Source: Cellulomonadaceae bacterium (GTDB lineage Bacteria > Actinomycetota > Actinomycetes > Actinomycetales > Cellulomonadaceae). From it: 6,318 nucleotides of DNA. The notes beneath the pieces were generated by a model. The model did no database searches. It saw nothing but the letters and a program-made list of their open reading frames with translations, and was not told the origin of the DNA. A program made the position numbers and the translations under genes. Below, in pieces: positions 5,105 through 6,318 of the stretch (positions are counted from its first letter, which is position 1; each line of letters begins with the position of its first letter). The DNA lies in contig JAITCS010000109.1 in NCBI GenBank assembly GCA_031282935.1, forward strand, positions 1 to 6,318. Reading direction: 5' to 3'.

Positions 5105-6318
5105 TTATTTTGCTGCAACAACCTTGGCAATGAGGGTGCCCTTGGCGAGCCGAATCAACAGGGTGGTGCCAGCGGGGGCGTCGGTGGCCTCATTGACGAC
5201 GGCTCCGTCTGCTCGCTGCACGATCGCAAAACCGCGCTGCATGGTGCCGAGCGGGGACATCGCCTGCACTTGGGCTTTCAGGGCGTTGATTTCGCTGGAG
5301 GCGGTGAGTATTTGGGTCAAAATCAGGTGGCGCATTACGTCGGTGAGGTGCCCAATCTCTATGATCCGGTTGTCAATGAGGCTCGTTGGGTTGGCCAGCA
5401 CGGGGCGGGTGCGCAATTCGTCCAACTGATATTGATGCCGCTCTAAAAGATTAGTGATACTACGGGCAACTCCGCGCCGCGCAATCACAATTTCATTTCG
5501 CAATTCAAAGGCGTCAGGGACAATACGTTTCGCAGCGTCTGTGGGCGTAGAAGCGCGTAAATCGGCCACGAAATCAAGTAACGGGTTATCGCGTTCATGC
5601 CCGATAGCGGAAACCACCGGAGTTCGAGCCGCAAACACTGCCCGCAATAGTGCCTCATCATAAAAAGGCAACAAATCCTCTAGGCTACCGCCGCCGCGCG
5701 CAATAACAATAACCTCCACCTGCGGGTGCTGATCAAGTTCCGCTAATGCGCGCATCACATCTGGCACTGCGCTCGTGCCTTGCACGGCAACCTCACGCAC
5801 CACGAATTGCACCTCTGGCCAGCGCAAACGTGAGTTTTTCAAAACATCATGCATCGCATCCGAATTGCGGCCCGTAATCAGCCCGATAGCGTTAGGCAAA
5901 AACGGTAAGGCGCGCTTTTTTGCTTCATCAAATAAACCCTCAGCGGCTAACAACTGTTTTAGCCGCTCCAACTGCGCCAGCAATTCGCCAATGCCAACCG
6001 CCCTAATCTCAACAGCGCGCAGCGATAATCGCCCGTTACCCGCATAATAATTAGGTTTAGCATAAAGCAAAATCCGAGACCCGGCTTCCAGCGTTATCCC
6101 AGAATCCTCAATCACACTGCTAAAAACCGAAACATCAACCGATGATTGTTGATGCAAATCTCGTAAAGTAAAAAACTGCATTCCCGAACCGGGTCGCCTA
6201 TTGTATTGCAGCACCTGGCCTTCCACCCAAACCGGGCCGAGCCGCTCAATCCACCCCTGAATCTTGCCAGAAACGAACGCGACCGACCACGGGTGCTCCG
6301 GCGAGGAAGGCCCCGTCG
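5105..6318 (-). CDS. xseA: Exodeoxyribonuclease VII large subunit (5' end outside window)
   Basis: Catalytic subunit of exonuclease VII, which degrades single-stranded DNA from either end and takes part in repair and recombination clean-up. At least 403 residues are visible; the reading frame continues to the right edge, so probably only the first few residues are missing. Visible residues 9-35 (PWSVAFVSGKIQGWIERLGP, then VWVEGQV) match the start of the N-terminal OB-fold domain that binds single-stranded DNA. The catalytic domain shows RGGGSLEDLLPFYDE at 207-221 and SAIGHERDNPLLDFVADLRA at 236-255 followed by STPTDAA, both hallmarks of the family. A long helical region (about 265-350) that receives XseB follows, and then the C-terminal QRGFAIVQ motif at 360-367. 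A GTG at 6226 codes for an internal valine and is not the start. Composition falls to one third G+C near 6121-6180. Its partner xseB lies downstream, beyond fdxA. Confidence 0.96.
   Translation of the reverse strand, partial: TGPSSPEHPWSVAFVSGKIQGWIERLGPVWVEGQVLQYNRRPGSGMQFFTLRDLHQQSSVDVSVFSSVIEDSGITLEAGSRILLYAKPNYYAGNGRLSLRAVEIRAVGIGELLAQLERLKQLLAAEGLFDEAKKRALPFLPNAIGLITGRNSDAMHDVLKNSRLRWPEVQFVVREVAVQGTSAVPDVMRALAELDQHPQVEVIVIARGGGSLEDLLPFYDEALLRAVFAARTPVVSAIGHERDNPLLDFVADLRASTPTDAAKRIVPDAFELRNEIVIARRGVARSITNLLERHQYQLDELRTRPVLANPTSLIDNRIIEIGHLTDVMRHLILTQILTASSEINALKAQVQAMSPLGTMQRGFAIVQRADGAVVNEATDAPAGTTLLIRLAKGTLIAKVVAAK

Noticed and set aside
6224..6226. GTG at 6226 as the xseA start
   Set aside because: The frame is open upstream to the window edge and encodes the conserved OB-fold start (PWSVAFVSGKIQGWIERLGP), so this GTG is an internal valine.

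Overview
The window is a stretch of bacterial chromosome, most likely from an actinobacterium. It carries seven protein genes and no sign of phage, insertion sequence or CRISPR. The actinobacterial assignment is an inference. It rests on the 7Fe ferredoxin (start MTYVIGKPCVDVKDRACVDECP), on the class II fumarase and catalase-peroxidase, which resemble actinobacterial versions as I remember them, and on a recurring leaderless-type start signal. Base composition is uneven. By direct count, 60-base blocks range from 43/60 G+C (2221-2280) to 20/60 (6121-6180), so this is probably not a very high-GC genome.

Layout, left to right. From 1 to 1386 on the minus strand is the N-terminal 462 codons of katG (catalase-peroxidase), whose 3' part lies outside the window. 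A 137-base gap upstream of katG holds an inverted repeat. Then comes a small nitroreductase-family flavoprotein (1524-2042, minus). Thirty-seven bases separate its start from the divergent nadE (2080-2877, plus), the ammonia-dependent NAD synthetase. An 84-base spacer with five CCCGGT-type repeats lies between nadE and the convergent fumC.

The right half is a minus-strand cluster, transcribed right to left: xseA (6318 to 5105, start outside the window), fdxA (5044 to 4700), xseB (4595 to 4323) and fumC (4323 to 2962). xseA and xseB encode the two subunits of exonuclease VII and often sit side by side. Here a ferredoxin gene with its own candidate promoter lies between them. xseB and fumC overlap by one base (TAATG). 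A tandem array of 18-bp units fills the space between fdxA and xseB and contains the 3' end of fdxA.

The genes touch redox and repair: KatG for peroxide removal, a flavin oxidoreductase, NAD synthesis, an iron-sulfur electron carrier, an oxygen-tolerant fumarase and a DNA-processing nuclease. Each has a known job, and I do not claim a new enzyme system. The most interesting signals are non-coding: the 18-bp array, the identical TATGNT-N6-ATG start geometry at katG, nadE and fdxA, and the CCCGGT repeats.
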